Shown here: positions 21,136 through 33,800 of the stretch, piece by piece
Numbering within the stretch: position 1 is the first letter of the stretch
How the letters are laid out: each line of letters opens with the position of its first letter
Source of the DNA: Lineus longissimus
Taxonomy: Eukaryota; Nemertea; Pilidiophora; Heteronemertea; Lineidae
Length of the DNA stretch: 64,000 bases
NCBI RefSeq assembly: GCF_910592395.1
Contig: NC_088314.1
Coordinates: 3,658,001-3,722,000, forward strand
Direction of reading: 5' to 3'
Notes under the pieces: generated by a model
The model's database searches: none
Told to the model about the DNA's origin: nothing
The model's input: the letters and a program-made list of their open reading frames with translations, nothing else
Translations under genes and position numbers: made by a program

Positions 21136-23590
21136 TCTGAATATTTCCCTGAAACTGATTGCGACATCCGCTGGCACTCCATACGATTCCCTCTAGATTT
21201 TCAAGAGATTATTTGCGAAACGGTATATTAATGACACTGCTTTGTGAATCCTTGACCATTGGGGTTTGCAAAATAGCTATGAATATCTAGAGATGGGACT
21301 TCATCAGAAACCAACGGAAATGAACAGCCAGTCAAGTCGCCTGATGACGAGCCTTTCGACAGTACATTCAAAACATAGGCAAAAGCTACTGGTTTAACAG
21401 AATGCAGAACATGTTGATTTTCGGCTTCCCTTGCAAGTTAAATGAATGAAGTTAATGTTGAGCTACACCAATTTACATATAGGGAAGACTTAATTCTACT
21501 CACATCATAGACCTGTTGTGCCGCGCAGATCAGATTGAGACACTTTTTAGTGAACAAATCTATTTAGTGCAAAGTCTCTAGTATATAAATTAACAGCAGA
21601 AATGTCATCCATCCATTTTGGCACGCCATAGTGGGAGTGGTTTCAAGTTCATGGCTTATTGTCATGTCATTTCCTCAAAGAAACCGATCCCCGTATCCCA
21701 TCGGGCGAACAAATGAGGCCTTATTCTTTGCTGGTTTCATGAAAAAAGTGATCAAGCAAGCTACTTGCCATATACCTATCGGATTTCCATCTTTCACAAT
21801 ATTATCAGATTCGCACTTTGCATTCGGGATAAAGGGCGGAAAAGATGTTCTATATTAAGATGTAAGGGATCCTGTATGCGTAAATTCAAGACATATAATG
21901 CGTGGGTTGGTATTTTTCAAGAGAGAAACGAACAGCTTCGCTTGTGAGCGTATATGACGATATCGTATGTTCGCATACAAGTATTGAAAGCGTGCGTTAT
22001 CCGCTCATATCCGCCGAATCTTAAGACAGTTTCGCAGCTCCATAATTGGATATCAAAGGTTATGGACAATACACGTCGAAATGATACATAAAGCTTAAAC
22101 TTTGACTTTTTAATAACGCGTGTAGGTCTTCAGACATATTTGATAACGTGTGCTGTGTTGTTTGTATTTGGTTGCGATGTAAACAAAGGCATGCTCGGTG
22201 CATTTGCCTTGTTTTCGGTGTCATCTAAAAGCAGTTGCAGAGTTTTACAAAGAAATGCTAATTTTAGATATCGTCCAATAGTAGACATCGCTTCAATTTA
22301 TTTCCATTGTAATCTGTTTAAAGCCAAAAAGGAGGACGGCCCTACATGGCTGATTTTTAAATTGGATTACCTTTTCATGACTATTTTCGTTTACCTCCAA
22401 ATGGGAAAACCACTCTTTTTGAACAAATTCATGGACACACAGGCGGAAAATCTGACCACTGAAGCGTCACATCCGCTTCGAAGATAATTTCTGTGAAATT
22501 TCCTAGTAAATCATTGTTACTTTGTGCAAATGAATGACAGCAGCAGCCATTTATCTATGTAATATTGAAAAAAGCCGACATACCCGGTAATGTATGACTA
22601 GCTAGTCGTACTGGTACCTGTGTACTGCTGAGTGCAAGCGTTTTCATTCCCTTGATGTTTCGTGGATGTATCCTTTTTTTAAATGATTCCTAAGAACTAT
22701 ATAGATTCTAAGAAAAATCTATATTGATTCGTGTAAAAAACTATATTTCGTTAAGATAACGCCGTGTTGTCCCAGTACCCAAGATATTTCAGTTAGTCGT
22801 ATTAGCATAACTTAGTACAGGATAATCCTAGGTATTATCCATTCTCTAAATGTAACGGCCAGCTTCCCTTGTCGCTATTTTTATCACTTCAAACATCTGG
22901 GGATGTTATGATAACTCTGGGTAATATGTTATTACTGGCGATCTTCTACAAACTGTTTAACATATCTCTTTGAAAATTGACGAGACACAAAAACCGCTAC
23001 CTAGACACAAAAAAACAAGCTCAAAATCGTATTCTTTCCCGTCATGAGGGAATATAAGGAGTGTTGACAACTGATCTCCCAATAGCTAGGCCTACCTAAG
23101 ATACCTCATATACCAGCCTTGGGTACTTAGGTACGTACCAGTAGTCCGTTTACGTTGCTGTATCAGATAAGATGACAAAAACCCGAGGGCGAATGTAATA
23201 CAACATGGTATAATCTCAAGAATGCAAAGTGCCCCAATCTTGGCGATGCATTTTTCACAGAAGGTGCATTGTTCGTGTAGGCTACATGAGTATACATCCC
23301 CGTCACCTTTTTCCAAAAAATAATTGCGAAGTCTAGCATCGGGTGTACACACTGCGTGTGCAACTAACATAGCAAATTATGTAGAGGTTATATCATATGT
23401 TCCCGATCCGTACATGATCCTGACAAGTAAAGTGTCAATAGGTCTTGGTGCAAACTTTCCTCTTAATGCGCAATTGATGCTATACATCGAGACTACATAC
23501 ATTTTTGTACATGCAGTAAAGTATTTGGCCGAAAGTATGTCCACAAAGTATGTACATGTATTACAAAACAGACCGATGTATTGTTCAGTA
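21136..23590. other. Intergenic, no gene seen
   Basis: Only short frames, including a 115-codon frame at 22140-22487 without motifs that I regard as chance. No RNA gene recognised. Confidence 0.45.
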
Positions 23591-23599
23591 TGCATTATG

Positions 23600-24930
23600 C
23601 ACTAGTAGATCTATTACAAGCATACTGATTATTTTGTGTAACTGTCAAGTGACGATTACAAGGTATGCTGATTTTTCGGTGTTACATGTGTTATGTACAA
23701 TCACCAAACGTGCTCATTCTTGGATTATTTTATTCGTATAGATCTATTTCAAAGCACATTGATTTCGTTGGTAACATGTGCACATGTGTAACAAAGCATA
23801 GGCCTACTCATTTTTAGAAGCTTGTGGAATGTATGTGTATCGGTCATAGAGCACATGGATATTTTAAGAAACCTGAACAATGCCACTGTATCAGTTATGA
23901 ATCTCACGGATTTTTTTAGAAGGTGCACGTAGCAATGCAATGTGTGTGTACCGATAACAAAGCATACTGTACATCCTCATGTGCTTATTGATTACAAAGC
24001 ATGCTGATTTTTTTCTGAAACCTTTGTAATGTGCCATCGATTACAAAGCATGCTGATTTTTTTTTCAGAAAAATGTGTATTGAGTAAAAAGCATACTCAA
24101 TTTTAAGATGTATGTTTCCAGTAGCCTACTGATCTTTATAAACCTGTGTTATGTGCATGGATCACAAATCTTACAATTTTTAAGAACCTGTGTAATGTAT
24201 GTGACAGAATCTGAGTAATCATGTGTATTGATCACAGAGCATACTCACTTTTTGTGACCCCTGTATATTGTGTATTGATTACAAAGCATATGATTTTTTG
24301 GAAGTATGTACATGTTGCTGTGCAATGTGTTTATACCAATTGCGAGGCAAACTAATTTTTTAGAGACACCTGTGAAATGTTTAACACCTCTGCAATGAGT
24401 GTGTATCAATTACAAAGCATTTTTTAGAAACCTAATGTGTGTGTAGTGATTACAAAGCATACCAATTTTTTAAAAACCCTGTGCATGCGATTACAAAGCA
24501 TGCGTATTTATTTAGAAACCTGTGTAATGTATCCATGTGTATCGATGATGAAGAATTCTCCATTTCTGAGAAGCTTGTTGTTACATACATGTGTATGGAC
24601 CTACTTATTTTGAACTACCTTATGTGTAATGTGTGAATGTATGTAATGTCTTTGTTTCGATCAGGAAGCATACCTTTGAGAATGCTGTCAAATCATAGAA
24701 TGTTTTTACAAACCTCTATGATTAAAAAGCATACTGGGTGATATGAATAAAGACTAGCAAATGCTTTTATCTAAATCTCCATGTACATTTACACTAGGCC
24801 TTTCTGTACAAAACTGAAGTAAAAGCATTTACTAGTCTTTATTCATATCACCCAATGTGTGTGTATCGATTACAAAGCATACCGATTGTTTTATAGTATC
24901 ATTCATGTGTATCGATTACAAAGAATTCTA
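23600..24930. repeat. Long degenerate tandem array, unit about 45-60 bp
   Basis: More than twenty imperfect copies of a unit close to GATTACAAAGCATACTGAT, then TTTTTTAGAAACCTGTGTAA, then a TGTGTGTATC spacer. Clear copies lie near 23650, 23990, 24040, 24265, 24405, 24455, 24490, 24865 and 24910. It includes CA/TG-rich stretches. The array is interrupted by the foldback element at 24735-24854. No coding potential is expected. Confidence 0.85.
24735..24854. mobile_element. Foldback/MITE element, 120 bp, long inverted repeats
   Basis: Both ends start TGGGTGATATGAATAAAGAC and continue for about 35 bases as near-perfect inverted repeats, with one mismatch (AGCAAATG against AGTAAATG). A loop of about 50 bases carries TGTACATTTACACTAGGCC. 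It interrupts the GATTACAAAGCAT array. I cannot see a clear target duplication, so it is either a short MITE or a hairpin formed inside the array. Confidence 0.7.
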
Positions 24931-25111
24931 TTGGCGAACCTGAGAGAAGATCATAGATGACAAGGCGCTACTTTCAAAGAAGGCCATACTGTCTCATATC
25001 ACGTAAGGCAACCACTTCAAGGTTTTTATCCAAATCTAATTCGTGTCATCAAAAACCGTTAATGTCTAACATATTATAGTAATGAAAAAGTAAATGCACG
25101 ACCAAAAATGA

Positions 25112-25180
25112 AGGAATACAATTGGCAGACGACGATATCCAGCGAGATATAATGGTCAGTGACATCCATGGCCTGCAAAC
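25112..25180 (-). promoter_or_regulatory. Noncoding block related to the Kv 3' blocks, copy 3
   Basis: Contains AATTGGCAGACGACG followed by GATATAATGGTCAGTGACAT, matching the beginning of the blocks at 6437 and 12003. The match is shorter. It lies about 0.95 kb beyond the stop of Kv copy 3. Confidence 0.35.
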
Positions 25181-26110
25181 TTAATGTCGGTGACAATAAA
25201 ATTGGCAATGAAGTATATATTAATTCTCAATGACGAACGCAAATAATTTCCCTAGTAAATCGATATTCAGTTCGCTGATAATTAATATGGTTGACCACGT
25301 TTACAAATATTGTGACTACTATATTTGCGAAAGAATGATGAAGGATTGCAATATCATATTTGTTAAATGCAGCTGGATTATTGTTAAATGTGTTATTTAT
25401 AATTTGGATATTTTGCGGTATATATCACTGAGTACATTTATTACAAGAGTTAATCAAATTCACTTTTATTTGAATATTTTTTATACCGAAGGCATCTTTT
25501 GTCATGTGTAAGCGACTCGAATGCGTTAACCATGACAACGAAGGTTTAAACTGGTTTTGAATTATTTGGAGCCAATATTTGTCGGGCAATGGACAGTGCA
25601 GCAAGATATGAGTTGAGGTGCAGCCATATGGAAGGCTAAATCTATTGAAATATGTCAAGACACACGAGAAATATTGTCAGATTTCAATACTATATGATGT
25701 TACGTACAAAAAATACAAACTGAAACATTTACCAGAGGGAGAATGTTGCTAATGTCAACAATGTAATTGAAAAATGATTGACATCCATATGATTGTGATT
25801 GATTGACATGATTGGCTGAGCAATTAACCTGTGTCTGTTGAATGATGATAAATATGTCTAGTCATATCTATCATCGCTATTGATTATATGATAACAAACA
25901 GCATTCCATTGGTGCGTAAGTACATATGCAAAGAACTTTGTTCGTCTCTAAATACTTTGAATTCCTGATAGATTTAGTCGAAAAAGACTGCGGTGAAACG
26001 GATATGGTTTGAAAGCATTTGAAATCCTCACCGCTAGGCGAGTGGGGTTCTATTGATTGACTGAAAGTGAGTTTGTACTAAGAATAGGACTTACGTACCA
26101 CGTGTTGAGG

Positions 26111-27493
26111 TTATTTACCTCGCCCTCGTCCTGTTTTGTGAGTATAGAATTTGTTGAAGTTTTCAGTAATGATTGGTACAGGGATGGCCAGCGTTAGCAC
26201 ACCAGCTAATGCACAAATGGACCCAATGAGCTTACCCCAAGGTCCTTCGGGGTATTTGTCGCCGTATCCAACAGTGGTCATAGTAATCACAGCCCACCAG
26301 AAGCCATCTGGAATACTTTCGATTTGCGAGTTCGCGGTCCCAACTTCACAGTAGTAGATCGCACTTGAGAAGACAAGGATGCATACCATTAAAGCCACAA
26401 GAAACAGACCAAGGCCTTCAGCACTGGCCTTAAAGGTCAAGACAAGAACCTGTAATCCAGCGGAGTGTTTTGTTAATTTGAATATTCTGACAAGGCGAAT
26501 GACCCTAAGGAAGGCAAGTGAAGCACTTGATTTAGCTCGCTCACAGCTGAAGCTTATAAGCACGTTGAATAAGGTAACGTAGTAGGGCACCACAGCCATT
26601 ATATCCACGATGTTTTTGAAATCCTTGAAGAATCGAATTTTGCCTGGGCAAGAAATAAAGCGGATGACTGCTTCCAATGTAAACCAAGCTGTGCATATGG
26701 TTTCAATGATGAAGAAGGGGTCGAGGAAGTTCGGACTCTCTCCCTCCACGCAATGCGAGGTAGAGAAAACTGGCAACGTTTCAACACAGAATAGAATGAT
26801 GGAAATCACTGTGAATATCACAGACAAGATGGCTATGATGAAGGCTGCGCTTGAAGTCTCTGGGTATTCAAAAAGCATCCATACTACCTTCATAGCTTCG
26901 TTTGTGGGCAACACAATATGTTCCTCTGTGTAGCCTTCATCCTTCTTATACTCATTCACCACTTCTTTTTCAATCTCAAAGAACTCCAGCTCAATTAGGA
27001 AGACATCATCTGGGACAGCAGGGGGTCGGTGAAGTTTGCCACCATACTGATAGTAGTTGAAAATCGCATCGAAAGTTGGCCGGTGACGATCAAAGAAATA
27101 CTCCTTTCGTTTTTTGTCGTAGTATTTCTTCCGTTTGTGGGGGTCCCCGAGTAAGGTGTTTGGGTGACGATTGAAGATAGCCTGGCGTGTTTCATAATAC
27201 ATACCACTGACGTTGACACTCATCCGCTCACACCCTGCCACTTTGCAATCGTGGGATGGCACCGGCTCAATGCTGCTTGTACTACTCCCTGAGCTATCCG
27301 CCCAAGATACAGCCTGTCGCGGAGGGAAGAAACCCTTTTTCCTCACCTTAGAGTGAAGCACGTGGTTGCTACCTGAGTGCAGCTGTTCCGAGTTCTGGTA
27401 CACGACATAGTCATTATCCTCCAGCCTGACGTTGGGGGAATGATATCCGGAGCCTCCTCTTGCGCCAGACATGACCGCAGGTACGGCCATCAT
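26111..27493 (-). CDS. Shaker/Kv1-type voltage-gated K+ channel, copy 3 (intronless)
   Basis: A 460-residue third member of the tandem channel set. Same architecture: M-M-A-V-P-A-V-M start, Kv1-type T1 domain (FFDRHRPTFDAI), six membrane segments with acidic S2 and S3 partners, S4 as LRVIRLVRIFKLTKHS, pore TMTTVGYGDKYPEG, PVP in S6 and a short basic tail ending G-R-G-R-G-K. It differs from copies 1 and 2 mainly in the linker before T1 (a proline and glycine/serine-rich stretch), in the T1 surface (TRQAIFNRHPNTLLGDPHK) and in the turret before the pore (ANSQIESIPDGF). The leader is closest to that of copy 1. The start is supported by an in-frame TAA 9 bases upstream. All residues needed for K+ selectivity and gating are present, so I expect a working channel. 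Confidence 0.97.
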   Translation of the reverse strand: MMAVPAVMSGARGGSGYHSPNVRLEDNDYVVYQNSEQLHSGSNHVLHSKVRKKGFFPPRQAVSWADSSGSSTSSIEPVPSHDCKVAGCERMSVNVSGMYYETRQAIFNRHPNTLLGDPHKRKKYYDKKRKEYFFDRHRPTFDAIFNYYQYGGKLHRPPAVPDDVFLIELEFFEIEKEVVNEYKKDEGYTEEHIVLPTNEAMKVVWMLFEYPETSSAAFIIAILSVIFTVISIILFCVETLPVFSTSHCVEGESPNFLDPFFIIETICTAWFTLEAVIRFISCPGKIRFFKDFKNIVDIMAVVPYYVTLFNVLISFSCERAKSSASLAFLRVIRLVRIFKLTKHSAGLQVLVLTFKASAEGLGLFLVALMVCILVFSSAIYYCEVGTANSQIESIPDGFWWAVITMTTVGYGDKYPEGPWGKLIGSICALAGVLTLAIPVPIITENFNKFYTHKTGRGRGK

Positions 27494-27860
27494 ATTTAAG
27501 CCTTATCCATAAAAGCGCTCCATTAGGGAGAAAGACGTGTACTCCTCATTTGCTAAGAATATAGTCCGAAGCCATCTTCGTAGCTTGCCGCGTGTTACAA
27601 TACTGAGAACGACACCCGATGCTATTCAAAGCACCACGCGCTGCTGTTCGAGGGGCTATTGATTAGTAAGGCTGTTCATGGATTATATCCCGAGATCCAG
27701 AGACCGTTATCATACCGATTACTTAATATTCACACCAACACCTCCCACAACGGTGCTTACGTATCCGCCACTGAACGGCAATAGAACAAAACGTACGCAA
27801 CCAGTTGCCGACTGCAACATTTAGTATCCAAATTGCCAATATTGGCAAAGGGAATGGTAA
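27494..27860 (-). promoter_or_regulatory. Conserved leader and proximal promoter block, Kv copy 3
   Basis: Strongly similar to 9088-9420. It has the M-A-S-D-Y uORF (27546-27575, nine codons, same length as before copy 1), the CGCGTGTTACAATACTGA and CACCACGCGCTGCTGTT words, and ATTGCCAAT at 27832-27840, here followed by a symmetric ATTGGCAA. Confidence 0.5.
27503..27523 (-). CDS. Six-codon upstream ORF before Kv copy 3
   Basis: Reads M-E-R-F-Y-G-stop, 9 bases before the channel ATG and in the same frame. It has the same length and position as the uORFs before copies 1 and 2. As before copy 1, a second tiny out-of-frame uORF (M-D-K-A-stop) overlaps its end. Confidence 0.45.
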   Translation of the reverse strand: MERFYG

Positions 27861-27864
27861 ATTG

Positions 27865-30800
27865 ACGCAGTATGTTGAACTGATCCCTATTTTAGCATAA
27901 ATAGACAGCGGTAACACTTTAGAGTGAGTTAAATTACACGCCTGGTAAGGCAGATGGCGAAATACAGCTGGGAATACGTACCAGAGAACCCGCCTGCCGA
28001 GAGGGGCGATCCGTGTCCTAAATTCGATTTTTCATTAGCGGATAGGGACGATGTTGCGCGCTGACGCGGAATAGTCTGAGAAGTGTCTAAAAATTGGCGT
28101 GTCTTTTATATCCTCATCAAGAAAGTATATCAATACCGATTAAAACATCGATATTCAACAATTTACTTTAATCTGCGATCAGATATGGATTAACTTTAGA
28201 ACTGCTTGTATGGTAATAAGATGCTATCAAAATTGGCTTCGTGCCGAACTGTTTCGTTTTCTGCGTGGTATTTTGACTTCCACTGAATCAGTTTCTCTTT
28301 GTTTGACAACGTTCAGGAATTACACAAAAAAAGTAACCTTGTGGGAGAAACATTTTCCGATTCGATAGACGTATTAGATTTCATTTCCCCGGCGAATTCA
28401 GATTAAAGTCACTTTTTATTATTTGCTCTCGTGGATCTCTGCAATAGGTTTATGCGCTGAATAGGAAAGAGCAAGCTGTACAGGGTGAATTGAAAGATGT
28501 TGGTAACAGAGCAAGGATTAAGTTTCTGAGCGATTTTTTGTCAAATCAATTATGAGTTTAACCTTAACTGGCTTGAAGTTATACTCTTTATTGAACCTAA
28601 AAAATTCCGCAAAAATTCTAAGATTTTGTAAAAAAACTGAACAAGGATTTCATGAATATTCCAATACCAAAGAGACCTTTACAGATTCTCCCGGGACTCA
28701 TCCGTGAGACTTCTTTTCCGGTCGGTATCTCCCCGATAATCACAATGTATGCAAATGTACTCAAAACATCGCCAAGTTGTCAAGATAATTCCGACATGGC
28801 CAATATGCCATGTTCATGCCAGACAGCGAATGATGATATTTCCAAATCTTAACCGCTCTAGACTAGTCAGGGTAAAATTTGAGCCAGAGTTGTGAGGGCC
28901 AGATTGTGTTGCATGAACACAGAACGGTACACCACAAGCCGTTTATCGCTGCTGCCTTAAGTAACAGTCATCGGCTGTCCAAAAAGACTCGTATCCAAAA
29001 AGGTATTTTCGTGCGTAACAAAAAAAATCCTCATTCTGTGAATATGTTTCAACCACTGCGGTTTGTTTTAGGAGAAGTAATGTAGATGAAGTTCGAAAGT
29101 TCTTTGAATATCATCGGTAATTAAGTATCTACAATGAGCAAAATAAATTTTAAAAACGTGAGGGATGGAGACAATATATTGATGCATACATGTACATAAT
29201 TGTTGAAAACATTATGAAATCTCACGCTTTTCATTCAAAACCTCAAATTAAGAAAAACCTGTTATTGCAAAATTAACACAATGAAAAGAGAATCATTCCA
29301 TGACACTGTAATGACACCATGGTGACATATAGAGACATTGTAAAGGCCTCATGAATGTGTCTGTTGTGTCTGTCCCAAAGCATCTGTCGTCAGTAGATCT
29401 GCAACATAATCGCGGGACTGTCGATATTGGCACGGATTAATCTAAAGAGAGAGTGAATCCTATCATGCTATAGGCCTATACATTGAGTATCGATTGCGCT
29501 CACACTTGTCACATTCAATGAAACTATTTTTGGTCTTCTACTGGGCCTGGATGCTGGAGCGGCCTGGGACAGCTGTCACAATGCTTTTATGTTTCACAAT
29601 AATAGATGACCTTGCCCTTCAAACTGTAAACATACTTAAGTCTGGTGTTGAACTGTACAACGTTAGGTTGTATGTGTTTATCAGTGTTTCCCAAGAAAGG
29701 TCAGAGGAACGCTATGTGCCTTGACAACTATGTGATAATAAACTACATTGATGTCCAACTGTAAACATACTGGTGTGTTGTGTAAGTGTGATATTCGGTG
29801 TTTTCTGTTTATCAGTGTACCGTTTCAGATTGTATTTGACTTGGGGGGAGGTGAGGGGGGGGTCGAGATAAAGACCCTTAAGGCGTTACTAACTAATCTG
29901 CCTTCGAAGGTTTCATCTTCTTATAGACATTGCCTGGCATACACTGATAGAAACGCGGGGCTGCCATATTTAATGAAATAGCGACCAGTTTGATATCAGC
30001 AATTGAATTACTGCTTCGGGTAATTCCGTTACCAATGCCAAATTATGGTTGTTTCCTTGTTTTGATGGGTTTTCGTATGGGATTTCTGTCAGTTGAGTAG
30101 GAGTGGGAGCGAATTTCTATCGTTTCTCCCTGCCATAGATTATCCCACGTGTACGTGCAGATCTTTAGCGTGCCGGTGTGACGTTTTCTTATATCCCCCA
30201 CAATGTTTCCATCATACAGCTCTTGAGAGAACATGACCTTTAATAGGGGGAAACAGAGTTCAGAAACGGCAACACTCAAAAAAATTACACCGGTCTACTG
30301 CTGTACCAATTGAGAAACTTGTTCGTTCACCATCGACACAGTCACACACTTCAGCTGGGACCCGCATCCTGTTGCATCAGCCTGAACGGCTAGCTAAATC
30401 AATAAGTAATGTTTTAAAATGTTGTGTCTTGTATAATCCCTCCTCATTCAATTATTGCGATTGGAGTCTGCATTTGACAGAAAACCCGATTCTCAAACGA
30501 TTTCGTGCGTAGGCGCCTTGAAAGAGATTGAAAGCAACACTTTGTTCAGGTTTCTTTTAATGGAATAAACTATTGCAACCGATGAAAGGATGCTGGGGCA
30601 AGAAGCTGGTCAACAAAATGAAAATTTTACCGTTTTGAGAAAGTGAGCAAAAACCTAAGGCTAATGACCAATGCTTTTAAGACAGCCAGGCTCGATAAGA
30701 CACACTGACTTTTTGGACATGTAGACCTTTATTGTGTTAACAAAAAAGAAAGAAAATTACATACATGTAGTTATCAAAACTATTACATAAATGGCACCTA

Positions 30801-33800
30801 ACCCCCTTCTTGCATGGACATCATTACTTTGCTGTACCCTGTATTGAGGGAAGCTTTCTATCTTTTGGTAGGTATATAATAATATTCCAAAACTCAAACG
30901 CTAACAAGATCTAGCAGTCTAAGCACGGTCATTGAAATATTGAGACGATATCAACCCAAAATACATATCGACAACTGAATAATAAATTGGTCTGCTGTTT
31001 CCTTCCCAATCAGGTTTTTCCTTGTCGAAATAAAGATAGATACCCCAGTCTCTCCAGTCGCACGAATCTCATGAGACGAACATTTCACAGCTTGGAGCGA
31101 CTACATCAAGTATGTGTACGTTGATTTCGCTAGTCTCAACAGAATTTGGGTAAATAGCTCTAAGCTGAATGTGACTCTTGACTGCATCTAGGAGGAGGGT
31201 ATACCTGGTAATATTGACAGTCCGTGTGTTTGACAGTCCGTGTGTGTCAAGGGGGACCAATATTTGCATACTGATTTATACATCATTACTATGAAGCCTC
31301 CTCGTCAGATCTCAAGAGAGGACGGTCAGCGAAATTGGCCCAATCATCTCCTTGGCGAGAGCGGGGCATGCGCTAATTGTCCAAAACCCAGGGCGCAGCA
31401 CGACCAGATGGATACGCCGAGTTGTTGTCACATCGTCATTTATTTCATCAATTACACGCCGTGTGTAGAATACACGTGTTGAATCTAATTATGCCGTGGT
31501 CAGATGTGTCACATCAGGGAGATAAGGTGATTTGACGTAGTGTTTAGCCAGCCTTATTTGCCTAGCCTATCTTTGATCATCCAACATTGGCAGGATGTGT
31601 AGTCGCCAAACCATGTGACGAGATGAATATTAACGTTAACCATTTCGGTGGTCGATTGCACCACAGTTCCGATTAGCACAATACAGAGAGTGAAAAACTG
31701 GGTTTTAGTGACAAAAGCTTGAACGGAACAAAAGAAAATCAGCTTTAAGCTGGTGTTAGATCTAATTATGTCCAATGTGCGCGCCGCAGCTGTAATTGAT
31801 ATACCTCATAGTTTCTATTATACAAATTACACATAAGCCTCAAATCTATTGTTGTTCACCAATTGAATACTAAGCTCCCTGAAAGAAACCACGCCTGATT
31901 GGACGAACACTTAAATAACCATAATCGATAACAATTTGGCTTCCATCGGCAGATTCCTTATGCAATCCAAAGTAACTTCTTATGAGTATGGTGGTGCGAA
32001 ATGATGTTCTACCCACTGGTACGTAAAATCCGACAACTGTCATCACGGCTGGTATTTGGTAACAAGATCACGAAGCACGTAAAGCTATGGCTTCAAGAAA
32101 ATTGCCTCGTGATCATGAAATGCCAAAGGGTTACACTCAGATTACAGTTACAAGAAACCTACGGTGTGTTCTGGAGAACGAGCTGCCAACCTATCGGACT
32201 GCACGTTGAGTTCGGGCCAACAACCTGTCATACAGTGGTCAATGCGAATCCTGTACCTTCGGCTCTCTTGTCCATGTGGTCACCACTAATCTATACAAAA
32301 GTTAGTTTGTGACAAAGGCCAAACTACGTAGTTTGTGAGATTCCATCCAGTGATCAAAATTTGAGATTCTATCGAGGTCGTCACTTTTTTATTCATGCAA
32401 GAAGTACATGTAAGCTTACGATATATTCACCAAGTGTGTTTAGGTGGACTTTCTTGTGTAACGTAAGATGACCACACCAACAAATTATAGTCGATATTTC
32501 TTTCCTTCCAACTGCTTTCTACGTGAAGGTTCAGGACCACCAGGCATGCCAGAACTTTCTAACTATGCAGGCCGAAGTTGGTACAATGATGTACATGCTA
32601 TTATACTGGTACACATTGTACATGTCATACGTGCTTGTCGCACGTATACGTAATCAATTTTCCAGCAATCCAGCATGTTTATCATCTCATGATGTTCTCA
32701 ACAATTTCTAATGTTGCTATTGCATAAATACAACGTACGGATCCCCAAAGGTATTGCAATTAAAATTTCTCAAGGCCCACTGTCAATTATTTATTTAAGT
32801 ACTATTGTCGGATTTCGATTTTGCTGTTGGGGTCTCGCGGTGATGACCGGTCGATCACTGCCCAATCCACCATATGTTTCATCCTCACCCCGGCATAATG
32901 AGATAGCCGGTCGTGGAGGGTTCATGCTGGCAACAGGGTATGTTTTGTAACGTGCATATTTGGGAGATGACCAACAGGAAACTCGTAACTTTCAGTCGGC
33001 TTGAACAAGACCCTTTCATTTTCCACGGTGATGGGATGAAAATAATGCCACCAATATCGCCATCTGTTTTAAAGCCTGGACATCATGTTACTAGTTGTCA
33101 TACGAAGGAATCAAGAGCCAAAGATCTTTTTTGTATTGTGTTAATTCGCGCAACAAGGGAAAGTCCCTGTGCTCAGAGGTTTCTAGGTCGATAAAAATAT
33201 TCACTGTGACTGCACTTATGAAAAGCAGCGCACTTAGAATCTACATTTACCAACTCTTGATCATGAAATAAAATGCAAGATGCATTTAGTTAATCTCTAA
33301 AATAAAATACTAAGGTTCCATGGCAAGAAAGTAAAAATTCATTCGATCTGAGGCGTTCACAATGGTCACCCGTAACGTGCAGTTTATTCCTACCGATGAG
33401 ATTGATATCAGCTTGGAAATTATTCAATCACACATAGGGCAATTACTTCAGAACACAAGTGAACATGTACAAATATTTGAACGCGTGACAAAGGGAAAAT
33501 AGGCTAGTGTCTATGTATCAATCATAACGAAACAGCAACCAATTATATTCTAACAAGGCGACTGTGAATGGAATATCATTCAGAATCGACTTATATAAGT
33601 TATGTCGCTTTAAAGATCGGCGCAGGCAAGTGAAACATCACGTCCGAGGCCGTGGAGAAAATATGAAAATCCATAGGCTATGTTGTTCCGTTCGCGCATT
33701 TTCTTTTTTCCACTAATTTGTCAGTTTTAGCGAAATGTGAAGCTTTATTCCAAATTTGAATGTCGCTCAGAGAACTCTGCACCAGGTAACGCTCTGGTAT

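Noticed and set aside
22140-22487. 115-codon plus-strand frame
   Set aside because: No motif, no partner exon, length within chance expectation for the window.
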